Shown one piece after another: positions 42,642 through 51,401 of a stretch of 64,000 bases of DNA; position 1 is the stretch's first letter; each line of letters opens with the position of its first letter. The notes below the pieces were generated by a model, which saw only the letters and a program-made list of their open reading frames with translations, did no database searches and had not been told where the DNA came from. The DNA comes from Oscillospiraceae bacterium (GTDB lineage Bacteria; Bacillota; Clostridia; Oscillospirales; Ruminococcaceae), in contig CAAGEZ010000042.1 of the NCBI GenBank assembly GCA_900768995.1, positions 99,899 through 163,898 of the forward strand, given 5' to 3'. Made by a program: the position numbers and the translations under genes.

Positions 42642-44003
42642 CTTGTCCTCCTTGACGCCCTCGGTGCTTTCGGGAACAAAAAGTATCTTTATGGTCATAA
42701 GTATGAGTTTGAGATCAAGCAGGAAAGAATACTGCTCAATGTACATCAGATCAAGTCTCAGCTTGTCGTAGGGCGTGGTGTTGTACTTTCCAAGCACCTG
42801 TGCATAGCCCGTAAGACCCGCCTTGACCTTGAGCCTGTAGCTGAATTCGGGCATAATCTTCTCGTTTTCCGCTGCAAGCTCGGGGCGCTCCGGGCGTGGA
42901 CCTACAATTGACATATCGCCTTTGAGCACATTAAGTATCTGCGGAAGCTCGTCAATTCTTACCTTTCTGATGATCTTGCCAACAGGGGTTATTCTGTCAT
43001 CATTCTCCCCCGCAAGACGGGCAACGCCGTCGCTTTCCGCATCTGTCCGCATACTTCTGAATTTATAAACCTTGAACACCTTACCATCCTTGGTAAGTCT
43101 GTCCTGTGTATAAAATATAGGACCGCCGTCATAGAGCTTGATGCACAAAGCCGTAATGAACATTATGGGCAGTGTAACAATAAATCCCACAAGCGAAACC
43201 GCAAGGTCGAGCATTCTTTTGAGAATAAGCTCCTCTGCGGACAAGCCCGTATTTCTGCACACGAGAAGTGGAGTATCAAAAAGATGTATCTGCTCCGCAC
43301 CTCTGATGATGATGTCAGAAAGCTTCGGAGTCACATATGTGCGCTTTGAACGGTCAAAGCAAATTTTCAGGATATCATTTTTCTTCTCACTCGGAACATC
43401 GCATATGATAACAGCGTCAAATTCGTCAATAAGCTCACTTATGACGCTTATATCCTCCTCACAGCTCACCGCACGGCATATCATAAACCTGTCTTCACGT
43501 CCGCTCATTTTCTCAACCAGCGGCACAGCCTGCCTGCTGCCGTAGATGATGACCATTTTCTTCGGCGCATATAGCTTGGAATATATCCTGTTGCCGCCCA
43601 GTGCCCAGATGAAGATAAACGCAATGTCAATAACGGTCTTTATCAAAATAGGCGGGATATCTGCCACCGAACGCTCCAGCAGACATATCTGTATATAGGT
43701 AATGCCATTTATGAACAGCATTGACAGGGACTGGGAATAGATAATATCCGACACCCTAAGCAGACCTATCCTGAAGCCGTTGTATATCCTTGAAAACAGG
43801 AATATCAGCAGAAGATACACCGCAAATATGAGCAAGTTTCCCTTCCAGCCGAAATAATCCGCCTGAATACGGGAGTTTTCAAGCTTAATGTTATAATGGG
43901 TGAGCCACACATATGCGTATGTTCCCAGCAGGAACACTACAAGCACAGATGAAATCAGCCCCATTATAAATCTTTTATATTTATTTCTCTTTTTCTCGTT
44001 CAT
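42633..44003 (-). CDS. Polyprenyl-phosphate sugar-1-phosphate transferase
   Basis: 456 residues. Four or five N-terminal membrane helices, a Rossmann-like middle region (about 150-235, KMVIIYGSRQAVPLVEKMSG) and a C-terminal bacterial sugar transferase domain: LKRMLDLAVSLVGFIVTLPI, DGGPIFYTQDRLTKDGKVFK, VYKFRSMRTDAESDGVA, IGKIIRKVRIDELPQILNVL and DMSIVGPRPERPE. It would load the first sugar phosphate on undecaprenyl phosphate for an exopolysaccharide or glycan. No other glycan genes are near, so the product is unknown. Confidence 0.93.
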   Translation of the reverse strand: MNEKKRNKYKRFIMGLISSVLVVFLLGTYAYVWLTHYNIKLENSRIQADYFGWKGNLLIFAVYLLLIFLFSRIYNGFRIGLLRVSDIIYSQSLSMLFINGITYIQICLLERSVADIPPILIKTVIDIAFIFIWALGGNRIYSKLYAPKKMVIIYGSRQAVPLVEKMSGREDRFMICRAVSCEEDISVISELIDEFDAVIICDVPSEKKNDILKICFDRSKRTYVTPKLSDIIIRGAEQIHLFDTPLLVCRNTGLSAEELILKRMLDLAVSLVGFIVTLPIMFITALCIKLYDGGPIFYTQDRLTKDGKVFKVYKFRSMRTDAESDGVARLAGENDDRITPVGKIIRKVRIDELPQILNVLKGDMSIVGPRPERPELAAENEKIMPEFSYRLKVKAGLTGYAQVLGKYNTTPYDKLRLDLMYIEQYSFLLDLKLILMTIKILFVPESTEGVKEDKLS

Positions 44004-44091
44004 TTTTGGAAAAGTACAGTCCTTTCAAAGCACAGTCTTTCATAGTCATATATTATTTTATTATACCATACCGCGACGTCAAAAGCAAGCA

Positions 44092-44463
44092 CTATTCCCG
44101 ATTATTGCCAAATATTGCCGAAAAAAGCTCTTTCACGCCTATGAGCAGGATAAATACAGCGAATATTTTTCCCAAAAGCTCCGAACCCATCATCTTTGCA
44201 CAGTATGCTCCTGCCGCCGCACCCACTGCTCCCGTGAAAAATGCAGGGACAAGCTTTTTCAGGTCAATAAGCCCGTTTTTCCTGTGAATAATGACCGACA
44301 GCAGAGCTATGGGCAGGAAAAAAAGCAGGTTTATCCCCTGTGCTTCAAGCTGTGACATACCCATTACCGCCGTGAACCATATTATGAGCACCATTCCCCC
44401 GCCAACGCCGAAAGATGCAAGAAGTCCAGTGAGAAATGCGGCTAAAAAAGTTAAGATCGTCAT
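44092..44463 (-). CDS. TauE/SafE (TSUP) family half-transporter, second half
   Basis: 123 residues with four hydrophobic segments. FLAAFLTGLLASFGVGGGMV is the glycine-rich loop that occurs once per half in full TSUP exporters. It starts 4 nt inside the end of the preceding half (44460), so both are translated together. Full-length members are about 250 residues; the two chains together restore that length. The family exports sulfite, sulfoacetate or similar anions. Confidence 0.8.
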   Translation of the reverse strand: MTILTFLAAFLTGLLASFGVGGGMVLIIWFTAVMGMSQLEAQGINLLFFLPIALLSVIIHRKNGLIDLKKLVPAFFTGAVGAAAGAYCAKMMGSELLGKIFAVFILLIGVKELFSAIFGNNRE

Positions 44464-44813
44464 AGGAAAAGATTTCTCACCCCCGCAATGATGAGTAAAA
44501 GCCCGAATATTCCCGACAAAAGTCTTACGGGTATCTTTTTCATAAGAAATGTGCCCAGAACTGCCCCAGCAAGTCCGAATGGGATCAGCTCAACAGCACT
44601 TTGCCACTGAAAACTGCCGTTTCCCATATAAAAAAGTGCGGATATGACTGACAGGGGCAGTGTGAGTGCAAGAGAGCCTGCGTGTGCTTTTTTTGCTTCA
44701 AAGCCTGCCTTTTTAAGCATCGGAACGGCAATTATGCCGCCGCCCGAGCCGAAAAATCCGTTTGCTATGCCCGCAAGTCCTCCGAGGAGACGCATTTTGT
44801 TTTTTTCGTTCAT
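44460..44813 (-). CDS. TauE/SafE (TSUP) family half-transporter, first half
   Basis: 117 residues with four hydrophobic segments and the family loop LGGLAGIANGFFGSGGGIIA near the N-terminus. Overlaps the second half by ATGA. The parallel Gly-rich loops in both chains suggest a heterodimer made from an ancestral internal duplication rather than a broken gene; the sequences of the two halves differ. Confidence 0.8.
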   Translation of the reverse strand: MNEKNKMRLLGGLAGIANGFFGSGGGIIAVPMLKKAGFEAKKAHAGSLALTLPLSVISALFYMGNGSFQWQSAVELIPFGLAGAVLGTFLMKKIPVRLLSGIFGLLLIIAGVRNLFL

Positions 44814-44876
44814 TTTCCGACTGTTCCTTTCAGAATGATATATAATATTTTCTGCACTGTTTCAGGAAATATAACA

Positions 44877-44905
44877 TTTACATTGCGATGTTTTTGTGGT
44901 ACAAT
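44877..44905 (+). promoter_or_regulatory. Promoter of the asparaginase gene
   Basis: TTTACA, 17-nt spacer, TACAAT with TGG just before the -10, about 32 nt ahead of the TTG start. Confidence 0.75.
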
Positions 44906-44937
44906 AATAAAAAATCATATGAAAGGAAAATACTGCT

Positions 44938-45852
44938 TTGAAAAAAATAAAATGGCTGGCAACAGGCGGCACAATATCCTGCATTCAGACTGAAAACGGG
45001 CTTCACCCCGCCGCTGCTGAGTCCCAGATGCGTGATATGCTTAACCATATTCCCGAAACGGGTGCTGAAATTTTCCCCGAATGCATTATGAACATTGACA
45101 GCTCCGATATTTCCGTAAATGATATGAAACTCATAGGCACAGCCGCAGACAAAGCCATAAAAGAGGGCTATGACGGCATTGTCATAACCCACGGCACTGA
45201 CACAATGGCATATACATCAGCGGTGCTCAAAAAAATGCTTTCTGGCACACCCATACCCATTATCATCACCGGTTCGCAGAGACCTTTTTATTCGGCAAAT
45301 TCCGACGGAAAAATAAATTTTCTGAATGCAATAAAAGCCGCCGCTGACAGCTCCCTCAAAGATGTATTCCTTCTTTTCGGCGACAAGCTCATCAGGGGCG
45401 ACAGAGCGCACAAGGACTATACTGAAAACGACAATGCATTCGTAAGCTCCTGCGGTTATTCTGGAATTATCCAAAACGGCAGGCTTATTGTGAATGAATT
45501 TCCCGATGCCGACACTGAGTATCACTTCAACTTAGATTTCAACGAAAATGTTATGCTTATAAAGCTCACTCCCCTGACTGACGGGAGTATTTTCACATTC
45601 GCTGCTGAAAGCGGCGTGAAAGGAATTGTTATCGAGGGATACGGTGCAGGAGGCATACCTCACCGTCTCCTTGACAATATCGGCAAGGTCATTTCAAAGG
45701 GCATAAAAATAATGCTCATATCCCAGTGCCTTTATGACGGCGTTGATATGAGCATTTATGAGGTTGGAACTGATGCCGCAAGGCTTGGTATCATCTCAGG
45801 CGGGAATATGAGTGCGGAGGCGGCTGTGGCTGAAATGATGTTTGGTATATAA
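44938..45852 (+). CDS. ansA: L-asparaginase (type I-like)
   Basis: 304 residues. TTG start 8 nt after GAAAGGAAA; the encoded MKKIKWLATGGTISCIQTEN begins exactly at the family N-terminus, which supports it. First catalytic Thr in ATGGTISC, second in IVITHGTDTMAYTSAVLKKM (Thr-Asp with Lys later), and PIIITGSQRPFYSANSDGKI. No signal peptide, so cytoplasmic. It hydrolyses asparagine to aspartate and ammonia. Followed by a bidirectional terminator. Confidence 0.93.
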   Translation: MKKIKWLATGGTISCIQTENGLHPAAAESQMRDMLNHIPETGAEIFPECIMNIDSSDISVNDMKLIGTAADKAIKEGYDGIVITHGTDTMAYTSAVLKKMLSGTPIPIIITGSQRPFYSANSDGKINFLNAIKAAADSSLKDVFLLFGDKLIRGDRAHKDYTENDNAFVSSCGYSGIIQNGRLIVNEFPDADTEYHFNLDFNENVMLIKLTPLTDGSIFTFAAESGVKGIVIEGYGAGGIPHRLLDNIGKVISKGIKIMLISQCLYDGVDMSIYEVGTDAARLGIISGGNMSAEAAVAEMMFGI

Positions 45853-45854
45853 CC

Positions 45855-45888
45855 AAAAATCCCTCTCCTTTACGGAAAGGGATTTTTT
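45855..45888. terminator. Bidirectional terminator between convergent genes
   Basis: AAAAATCCCT...AGGGATTTTT stem with a short loop between the asparaginase stop and the stop of the gene at 45893. Confidence 0.85.
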
Positions 45889-45892
45889 AATC

Positions 45893-46285
45893 TCAGAATT
45901 TCACAACTTCAGGCTCGTGTGTAAATGATGAAAAAGTCGCAGTGGCATTTTTGAAATAGAAAACCTCTGTGTTCCCGTCATCAGCCGCATACATACTCTT
46001 CAAAGATGGGTATGCGTCAAGCATAGACTGCCTTGCTTCCACACGGTCATCTTCGATAAGCTCACCCGCAACACGGAGCCATTCTCCGTCCTTGAATGCG
46101 CATATCTCTGCCTTGGGGTTTATATGGAGCTGCTTGGATACGTCCTTTTTCTTGCCTGTCTGAATGTAAAGCCTGCCCTCAAAAATATGTGCTGTTCCGA
46201 AAGGACGTACTCTTGGCTGGTCGCCCTCAACGGTGGCAAGATAATAGGTACCTGCATCTTTAAGAAATTTTACAACCTTTTCCAT
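45893..46285 (-). CDS. Pyridoxamine 5'-phosphate oxidase-like flavin-binding protein
   Basis: 130 residues, split-barrel fold: TYYLATVEGDQPRVRPFGTA, RLYIQTGKKKDVSKQLHINP, KAEICAFKDGEWLRVAGELI and FYFKNATATFSSF. The family binds FMN or a related cofactor and reduces small molecules or removes nitro groups; the exact reaction cannot be read from sequence. GGAGGT precedes the start. It lies 27 nt after pcrA on the same strand. Confidence 0.88.
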   Translation of the reverse strand: MEKVVKFLKDAGTYYLATVEGDQPRVRPFGTAHIFEGRLYIQTGKKKDVSKQLHINPKAEICAFKDGEWLRVAGELIEDDRVEARQSMLDAYPSLKSMYAADDGNTEVFYFKNATATFSSFTHEPEVVKF

Positions 46286-46312
46286 AAAAATACCTCCTGC
46301 AATAAAGCTGTT

Positions 46313-48688
46313 TTATACCTTGACTATCTTTGCAAAATTAGCCATAAGCTTCTTTGTTCCAACTGTATCAAATGCGATTTCAAGCAGATGATCGTTGCCC
46401 ATGGGCTTCATAGAAACTATAGTGCCCTCGCCGAAAGTCTTGTGCTTGACCCTGTCACCAACGTCGTACTGGACGGGAGCATTCTTCTTTGCTTCCTCAA
46501 TTTTCTTGCTGGCAAGCTGGCTCTGGAGGGTGTATGCGTGAACGGGAGCAGTAATGCTGTCATCAGCCACCTTCTTTGTGGTCTTTACGGTTCCGTCAAT
46601 ACGCTCAATGCAGTCCTTGTCAATTTCCTTAATGAACTTGGACTGGAAATTGCGCTGAGTGGAACCGAACAGCATTCTCTGTTGAGCGTGGGTAATGTAC
46701 AGCTTTTCCTTGGCACGGGTAATGCCGACATATGCAAGGCGGCGTTCCTCTTCAAGATCTTCGGGATTGTCAAGACTCCTGAGACCGGGGAAAATTCCGT
46801 CCTCCATACCTACTATGAACACGACGGGAAATTCAAGTCCCTTTGCAGAATGCATTGTCATCATTGAAACAGCGTCAGCGTCGGCATCAAGCTTGTCAAC
46901 ATCGGTATAGAGCGAAATTTCCTCAAGGAAATCGGAAAGCTCCGCAGGCTCCCCTGCTTCTGCCTTTGCGTCCATAAATGCCTTGATATTTGATTTAAGC
47001 TCCTCGATATTTTCGAGACGTGCAAGTCCCTCATCGCCCTGAGTTCTGAGCATTGCGGCATAACCTGTCCTGTCAATGACCACGTCAAACAGCTCGTCAA
47101 GAGGAAGCTCCTTTGCGGATTCCTCGAGGAATGCAAACATCTCCGCAGTTTTTATAAGAGATGCAGACTTCTTGCTGAGGGGAGCAAGGGTCTCAGACTC
47201 TTTCATAACCTCAACAGGCGGACGCTTAAGATCAATGGATATCTGCTCTATCATAGAAAGAGTGCTGTCACCTATGCCACGCTTGGGCTCGTTGACTATT
47301 CTCTTGAATCGGAGCATATCGTTGGGGTTATTGATAACCGAAAGGTATGCAACGATATCCTTTATTTCCTTGCGGTCATAGAATCGCATACCGCCGATAA
47401 CTCTGTAGGGAATGCCTCCTGCGGTGAATGCCTTTTCAAGGGAGTTTGACTGAGCGTTCATACGATAAAGGATAGCATAATCCTTATATGCTCTGCCGTC
47501 CTTAACGCCGTCAAGAATAATGTTTGCAACATATTTCGACTCAGCAGCCTCATCGGAAGCCTTGTAAACGGTTATCTTTTCGCCCTCCTTGACATCTGTC
47601 CAGAGAGCCTTGCTCTTTCTGCCTGTGTTATTGGAGATAACGGAGTTTGCGGCATCAAGGATCACCTGCGTGGAACGGTAATTCTGCTCCAGCTTTATGA
47701 CCTTGCAGCCTTCAAACTGCTCCTCAAATGAGAGGATATTCTCGATAGTCGCACCTCTGAAACGGTATATCGACTGGTCATCATCACCTACAACGCAGAG
47801 ATTTTTGTACTTATCCGCAAGAAGTGAAACAAGGCGGTACTGCGCCATATTTGTGTCCTGATACTCGTCCACCATTATATATTTGTAAAGGTTGCGATAG
47901 TGGTCAAGAACATCGGGCTGCTGCTCGAAAAGCTGAACGGTGAGCATAATTATGTCATCAAAATCGAGAGCGTCTGCACTGCGCAGACGGGACTGATATT
48001 CTTTATATATCTTTGAAACGGTGAGCTTCTTGTAATCACCCGCAGCCTCTCCCTCAAGCTCTTCGGGAGTGATAAGCTTGTCCTTGCAGGCAGATATAAC
48101 AGCCGCCACAGCCTTGGGGTGGATAGCCTTGTCGGAAATATCAAGAGCCTCCATACTTGTCTTGATAAGGCGCTGGCTGTCATCGCTGTCATAGATAGTA
48201 AAGCTGCTTGAATAGCCAAGCTTGTCTATCTCTCTTCTGAGAATGCGGACGCAGGCAGAGTGGAATGTGGAAGCATTTATTTTGCCGCCTGTTTCCTCGC
48301 CCAGCATATCTGAAAGTCTCTGCTTGAGCTCGTTGGCAGCCTTGTTTGTAAAGGTAATTGCCAGAATATTCCAAGGCTTTACAGGCTCACAGGCGATTAT
48401 ATCGGATAGACGTGAAACAGTCTCCTCAGAACGGTCGCCGTCATAATTTTCAAGGAACTTCATATCATCATCGGAAAGTGCGGCATAGTCGCTTTCGTCC
48501 GCATATGCGTTTCCGAAAAGTATCATATTGGCGATACGGTTGACCAGAACGGTGGTCTTTCCGCTTCCTGCACCTGCCAGAATAAGCACAGGACCGTTGA
48601 CAGAAAATACAGCGTCACGCTGCATATCATTCATTCGTTCAAAATACTTGTTGAGTACGGCTCTTTTAGCCTTAATGAAATCACTCAT
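46313..48688 (-). CDS. pcrA: ATP-dependent DNA helicase PcrA (UvrD/Rep family)
   Basis: 791 residues from the ATG; a TTG three codons upstream is the alternative. SF1A 3'-5' helicase for repair and removal of RecA or RNA polymerase. Motifs: VLILAGAGSGKTTVLVNRIA (Walker A), WNILAITFTNKAANELKQRL, YIMVDEYQDTNMAQYRLVSL, LCVVGDDDQSIYRFRGATIE, KLEQNYRSTQVIL, VSMMTMHSAKGLEFPVVFIV and RLAYVGITRAKEKLYITHA. The C-terminal tail DVGDRVKHKTFGEGTIVSMK is the Tudor-like domain that binds RNA polymerase in PcrA. Confidence 0.96.
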   Translation of the reverse strand: MSDFIKAKRAVLNKYFERMNDMQRDAVFSVNGPVLILAGAGSGKTTVLVNRIANMILFGNAYADESDYAALSDDDMKFLENYDGDRSEETVSRLSDIIACEPVKPWNILAITFTNKAANELKQRLSDMLGEETGGKINASTFHSACVRILRREIDKLGYSSSFTIYDSDDSQRLIKTSMEALDISDKAIHPKAVAAVISACKDKLITPEELEGEAAGDYKKLTVSKIYKEYQSRLRSADALDFDDIIMLTVQLFEQQPDVLDHYRNLYKYIMVDEYQDTNMAQYRLVSLLADKYKNLCVVGDDDQSIYRFRGATIENILSFEEQFEGCKVIKLEQNYRSTQVILDAANSVISNNTGRKSKALWTDVKEGEKITVYKASDEAAESKYVANIILDGVKDGRAYKDYAILYRMNAQSNSLEKAFTAGGIPYRVIGGMRFYDRKEIKDIVAYLSVINNPNDMLRFKRIVNEPKRGIGDSTLSMIEQISIDLKRPPVEVMKESETLAPLSKKSASLIKTAEMFAFLEESAKELPLDELFDVVIDRTGYAAMLRTQGDEGLARLENIEELKSNIKAFMDAKAEAGEPAELSDFLEEISLYTDVDKLDADADAVSMMTMHSAKGLEFPVVFIVGMEDGIFPGLRSLDNPEDLEEERRLAYVGITRAKEKLYITHAQQRMLFGSTQRNFQSKFIKEIDKDCIERIDGTVKTTKKVADDSITAPVHAYTLQSQLASKKIEEAKKNAPVQYDVGDRVKHKTFGEGTIVSMKPMGNDHLLEIAFDTVGTKKLMANFAKIVKV

Positions 48689-48876
48689 TACCTTCAAGCT
48701 CTCCTATATAATGCTGAAATATTTGCCGAAGCTTTGTCACATTGGGAACAGATGTCCTGTAAAAAATCACGCTTCGGCGTGGTCAATGTATATTATAGCA
48801 CACTTTCAAAATCATAGGAATAGGGAAAGCCTATTTTTAACATTTTAATAATAATTATTTTAATTTGTTTCTGTTT

Positions 48877-48923
48877 CTGACCTATGGTCAGTTTTCTGTA
48901 TCTGCCCACGGTCGGGCAGATAC
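48877..48923. repeat. Two adjacent perfect hairpins downstream of spoIIID
   Basis: CTGACC/GGTCAG (48877-48891) and GTATCTGCCC/GGGCAGATAC (48898-48923, 6-nt loop). They lie between the spoIIID stop and the pcrA start. No T tract follows, so they may be a processing or stability element or a weak terminator for spoIIID. Confidence 0.6.
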
Positions 48924-48930
48924 ATTTCTG

Positions 48931-49203
48931 TCAGTTCTTTTTCTGCATCAGCTCATATTTATGCTTTGTAGCCATTCCGCCCCTGATATGCCGCTCTTTC
49001 TTGTTTGTTTCAAGCACCTTTTTAACCTCTTTGTAAAGTGCGGAGTTAATGTGCGGGAGTTTTTCTGTTATGTCTTTATGTACAGTAGATTTACTTATTC
49101 CATAAGCTTTAGCTGCGGCTCTCACGGTGGACTTCTTTTCGATAATATACTCCCCTAATATTTCCGACCTTTCCTTTTTGTCATCGAATGTCAGCTCGTT
49201 CAT
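48931..49203 (-). CDS. spoIIID: Sporulation transcriptional regulator SpoIIID
   Basis: 90 residues with the family sequence RSEILGEYIIEKKSTVRAAA, a helix-turn-helix KAYGISKSTVHKDITEKL and a basic tail IRGGMATKHKYELMQ. In sporulating Firmicutes it is a mother-cell DNA-binding protein active with sigma-E. GGGGGAGAG precedes the start. With spoIVB it marks the genome as from a spore-forming lineage. Confidence 0.95.
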   Translation of the reverse strand: MNELTFDDKKERSEILGEYIIEKKSTVRAAAKAYGISKSTVHKDITEKLPHINSALYKEVKKVLETNKKERHIRGGMATKHKYELMQKKN

Positions 49204-49380
49204 ATCTCTCCCCCGTTATCATTTGGAATTATGATATTTTATGCGGGGTTGAGGGAGATAATTCCTGTTTATGGTTAAGAGGAGAATATACAACAAAATG
49301 TAAAACTTGATAATGCCCTGAGCATTAATAAATCAGTGTAATTTTTTATTTTAGTAATTTATTGTATAATAGACAGTAAA

Positions 49381-50697
49381 TTATATTTTTGAAACAAGGA
49401 TATCATTCATACGATCATATGACTTAAAAAAAGTTTTATCAGCATTTATGCCTGCATATCCCATTGCAGTAAACAGCTTTTTTATAATATCAGCAGCCGA
49501 AAATCCAAGATTTGTCTGAATAGTTTTATCAGATATGCCCGTTATCTCGTGAGCTGCATTATTTCTCAGTTTTTCCTCGGTGCTTCTGAGGTCCTCGCAG
49601 ACAGAAACAAGCTTGTTGTCAGCTGACAAGGTTTCTATAATTATCTGCATTGCACTTGAATAAATCGGCTCAGAGCGGAATGAACCATTGTAATTATTGT
49701 TAAGTGCCAGCATTACAGCAGGATTTGCGAAAAGCTTTTTCAGATCCCATCTGCGAACCTTTTTTCTGTTTACAGAAACGTAATCATCAACATTGAAACC
49801 ACAGGAATGCTTCAGTATCATATCAAAAAGGTCTGCGATAATGGGTGTTATGCCTCTGAGGAAATCAACATATTCCTCACGTCTGACCTTAAGATCAAGT
49901 ATCAGCAGATATTCTGCAATTTCAGTAAGGCCTGTGGTCTCAACTTCAAGTATCTTATGACCGTATTTTGCAAAATCCGCCTTTGATTTTCTGAAATTCA
50001 GCTTAAATCTCTGGTCTGCTGCGTGGATAAGCTCTGTAAATTCATCGGAAAGCATATCGCTCATACTGTCCGCAAGTGCAGCCGCTCCCACATAATCATA
50101 ATTGCGGATAAGCTGTATGATATTCTTTTTCTTTATCTGTGCAAAGAAGCGTGAATTATCCGAAATTGCGGTACGGTCATCATTTACCGTGTTATCCTCA
50201 TTAAGCGCCCATACTGTCTGCGGGTCATATCCGGTTTTGTCAAGTGAATGACCGTTGCTTTTTTTATCTGGAGTTGCAACCTGAATAGGTATGACCTTAT
50301 AATCAACAAATGCTTCAAGGCTCTGAAGTGCGCTTTTCATTGCGGGAGTTCCCGAAGATACGTTCAAAAAGATCGTATCTTCGGGATTTTTTTCGTGTAT
50401 TTCATCAACAAGGGAATGAAATTCATTTATGAAATAATCAAAACTGTTGACCTTGTCGGTAAGCTCCCTGCGTTCGATTATCTCATAGCCGATAGCTTTT
50501 TCCATATGCTCGCAAAGCTTTTTAAGGCAGTAAACATACCTATCGTCAAGCTCGTGATAATCACATATCTCCTTTGACATATACATATACACTCTATCTA
50601 TTTGTCTGTAGCGGCATATATGAAGCATTGCACCGTCTCTGAGGTTGTATTCTGAAACAGGGTCGGTAGTGCCTACGGGTGAAAATAATATATTCAT
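49381..50697 (-). CDS. csm6: Csm6, CARF-HEPN ribonuclease of type III-A CRISPR
   Basis: 438 residues. The CARF domain (about 1-150) has the N-terminal loop LFSPVGTTDPVSEYNLRDGA and IFLNVSSGTPAMKSALQSLE that hold cyclic oligoadenylate. A middle helical region follows, and the C-terminal HEPN domain carries RNNAAH at about residues 375-380, the R-x4-H active site. In this family Cas10-made cyclic oligoadenylate switches on non-specific RNA cutting. Its ATG is 22 nt beyond the last CRISPR repeat with AAAGGAG as ribosome site, so it is most simply translated from the array transcript. Confidence 0.92.
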   Translation of the reverse strand: MNILFSPVGTTDPVSEYNLRDGAMLHICRYRQIDRVYMYMSKEICDYHELDDRYVYCLKKLCEHMEKAIGYEIIERRELTDKVNSFDYFINEFHSLVDEIHEKNPEDTIFLNVSSGTPAMKSALQSLEAFVDYKVIPIQVATPDKKSNGHSLDKTGYDPQTVWALNEDNTVNDDRTAISDNSRFFAQIKKKNIIQLIRNYDYVGAAALADSMSDMLSDEFTELIHAADQRFKLNFRKSKADFAKYGHKILEVETTGLTEIAEYLLILDLKVRREEYVDFLRGITPIIADLFDMILKHSCGFNVDDYVSVNRKKVRRWDLKKLFANPAVMLALNNNYNGSFRSEPIYSSAMQIIIETLSADNKLVSVCEDLRSTEEKLRNNAAHEITGISDKTIQTNLGFSAADIIKKLFTAMGYAGINADKTFFKSYDRMNDILVSKI

Positions 50698-50719
50698 TTG
50701 TTTTTGCTCCTTTGTATTT

Positions 50720-51401
50720 TAGTCCGTCCCCTATGGGGAATCCATAAGTATCAATGATACGGCAGAAACGAACGTTGAGAGCGAAAAGTTTCCGTCCCCT
50801 ATGGGGAATCCATAAGGATTAATCTACAAAAGCCGACTGCACACGTCACAAGGGCGGTTTGTTTCCGTCCCCTATGGGGAATCCATAAGGATTAATGGTG
50901 TAAAGATTTTCGAAGGGGATATTGTTGCATAGTTTCCGTCCCCTATGGGGAATCCATAAGGATTAATAAACAGCAAAGGAGAATGAATATGTACAAGGAT
51001 ATCAAAGTTTCCGTCCCCTATGGGGAATCCATAAGGATTAATTTTTGCAATTCAGATTGACAATTATTGCTTAATCTGGTTTCCGTCCCCTATGGGGAAT
51101 CCATAAGGATTAATCTCGCTACTTCGGGAGTAAAGCCAAAATTGACTAGTTTCCGTCCCCTATGGGGAATCCATAAGGATTAATGTTGGAAAATTAAAAG
51201 TAAATAATAATATGAGGCTTGTTTCCGTCCCCTATGGGGAATCCATAAGGATTAATCAAGTTAAAGGTCATTGACCTGTCAAAATGGAACGGTTTCCGTC
51301 CCCTATGGGGAATCCATAAGGATTAATAAAACGTGTATTTGATAAATGCAGAGCATTGCAGGCGGGTTTCCGTCCCCTATGGGGAATCCATAAGGATTAA
51401 T
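50720..51401 (-). CRISPR. Type III-A CRISPR array, 10 repeats and 9 spacers
   Basis: 36-nt repeats start at 50720 (degenerate), 50788, 50861, 50932, 51007, 51079, 51149, 51221, 51292 and 51366; the last nine are identical. Spacers are 32, 37, 35, 39, 36, 34, 36, 35 and 38 nt in plus-strand order. Read on the minus strand the repeat contains a TCCCC-ATA-GGGGA hairpin and ends ACGGAAAC, the form of a type III crRNA 5' handle. Direction is also set by the consensus promoter at 51572-51600 and by the degenerate repeat at the far end, which differs at five places: its first three plus-strand bases and two near the other end, so the handle reads ACGGACTA. Confidence 0.97.

Noticed and set aside
44092..44813. 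TSUP pair as a frameshifted single gene
   Set aside because: The second chain begins with its own ATG overlapping the stop as ATGA, and each chain has a complete four-helix half with the family loop.
50720..51401. CRISPR array transcribed on the plus strand
   Set aside because: The plus-strand repeat would end ATTAAT with no handle, the degenerate repeat would be at the leader end, and the perfect promoter and all cas genes point the other way.
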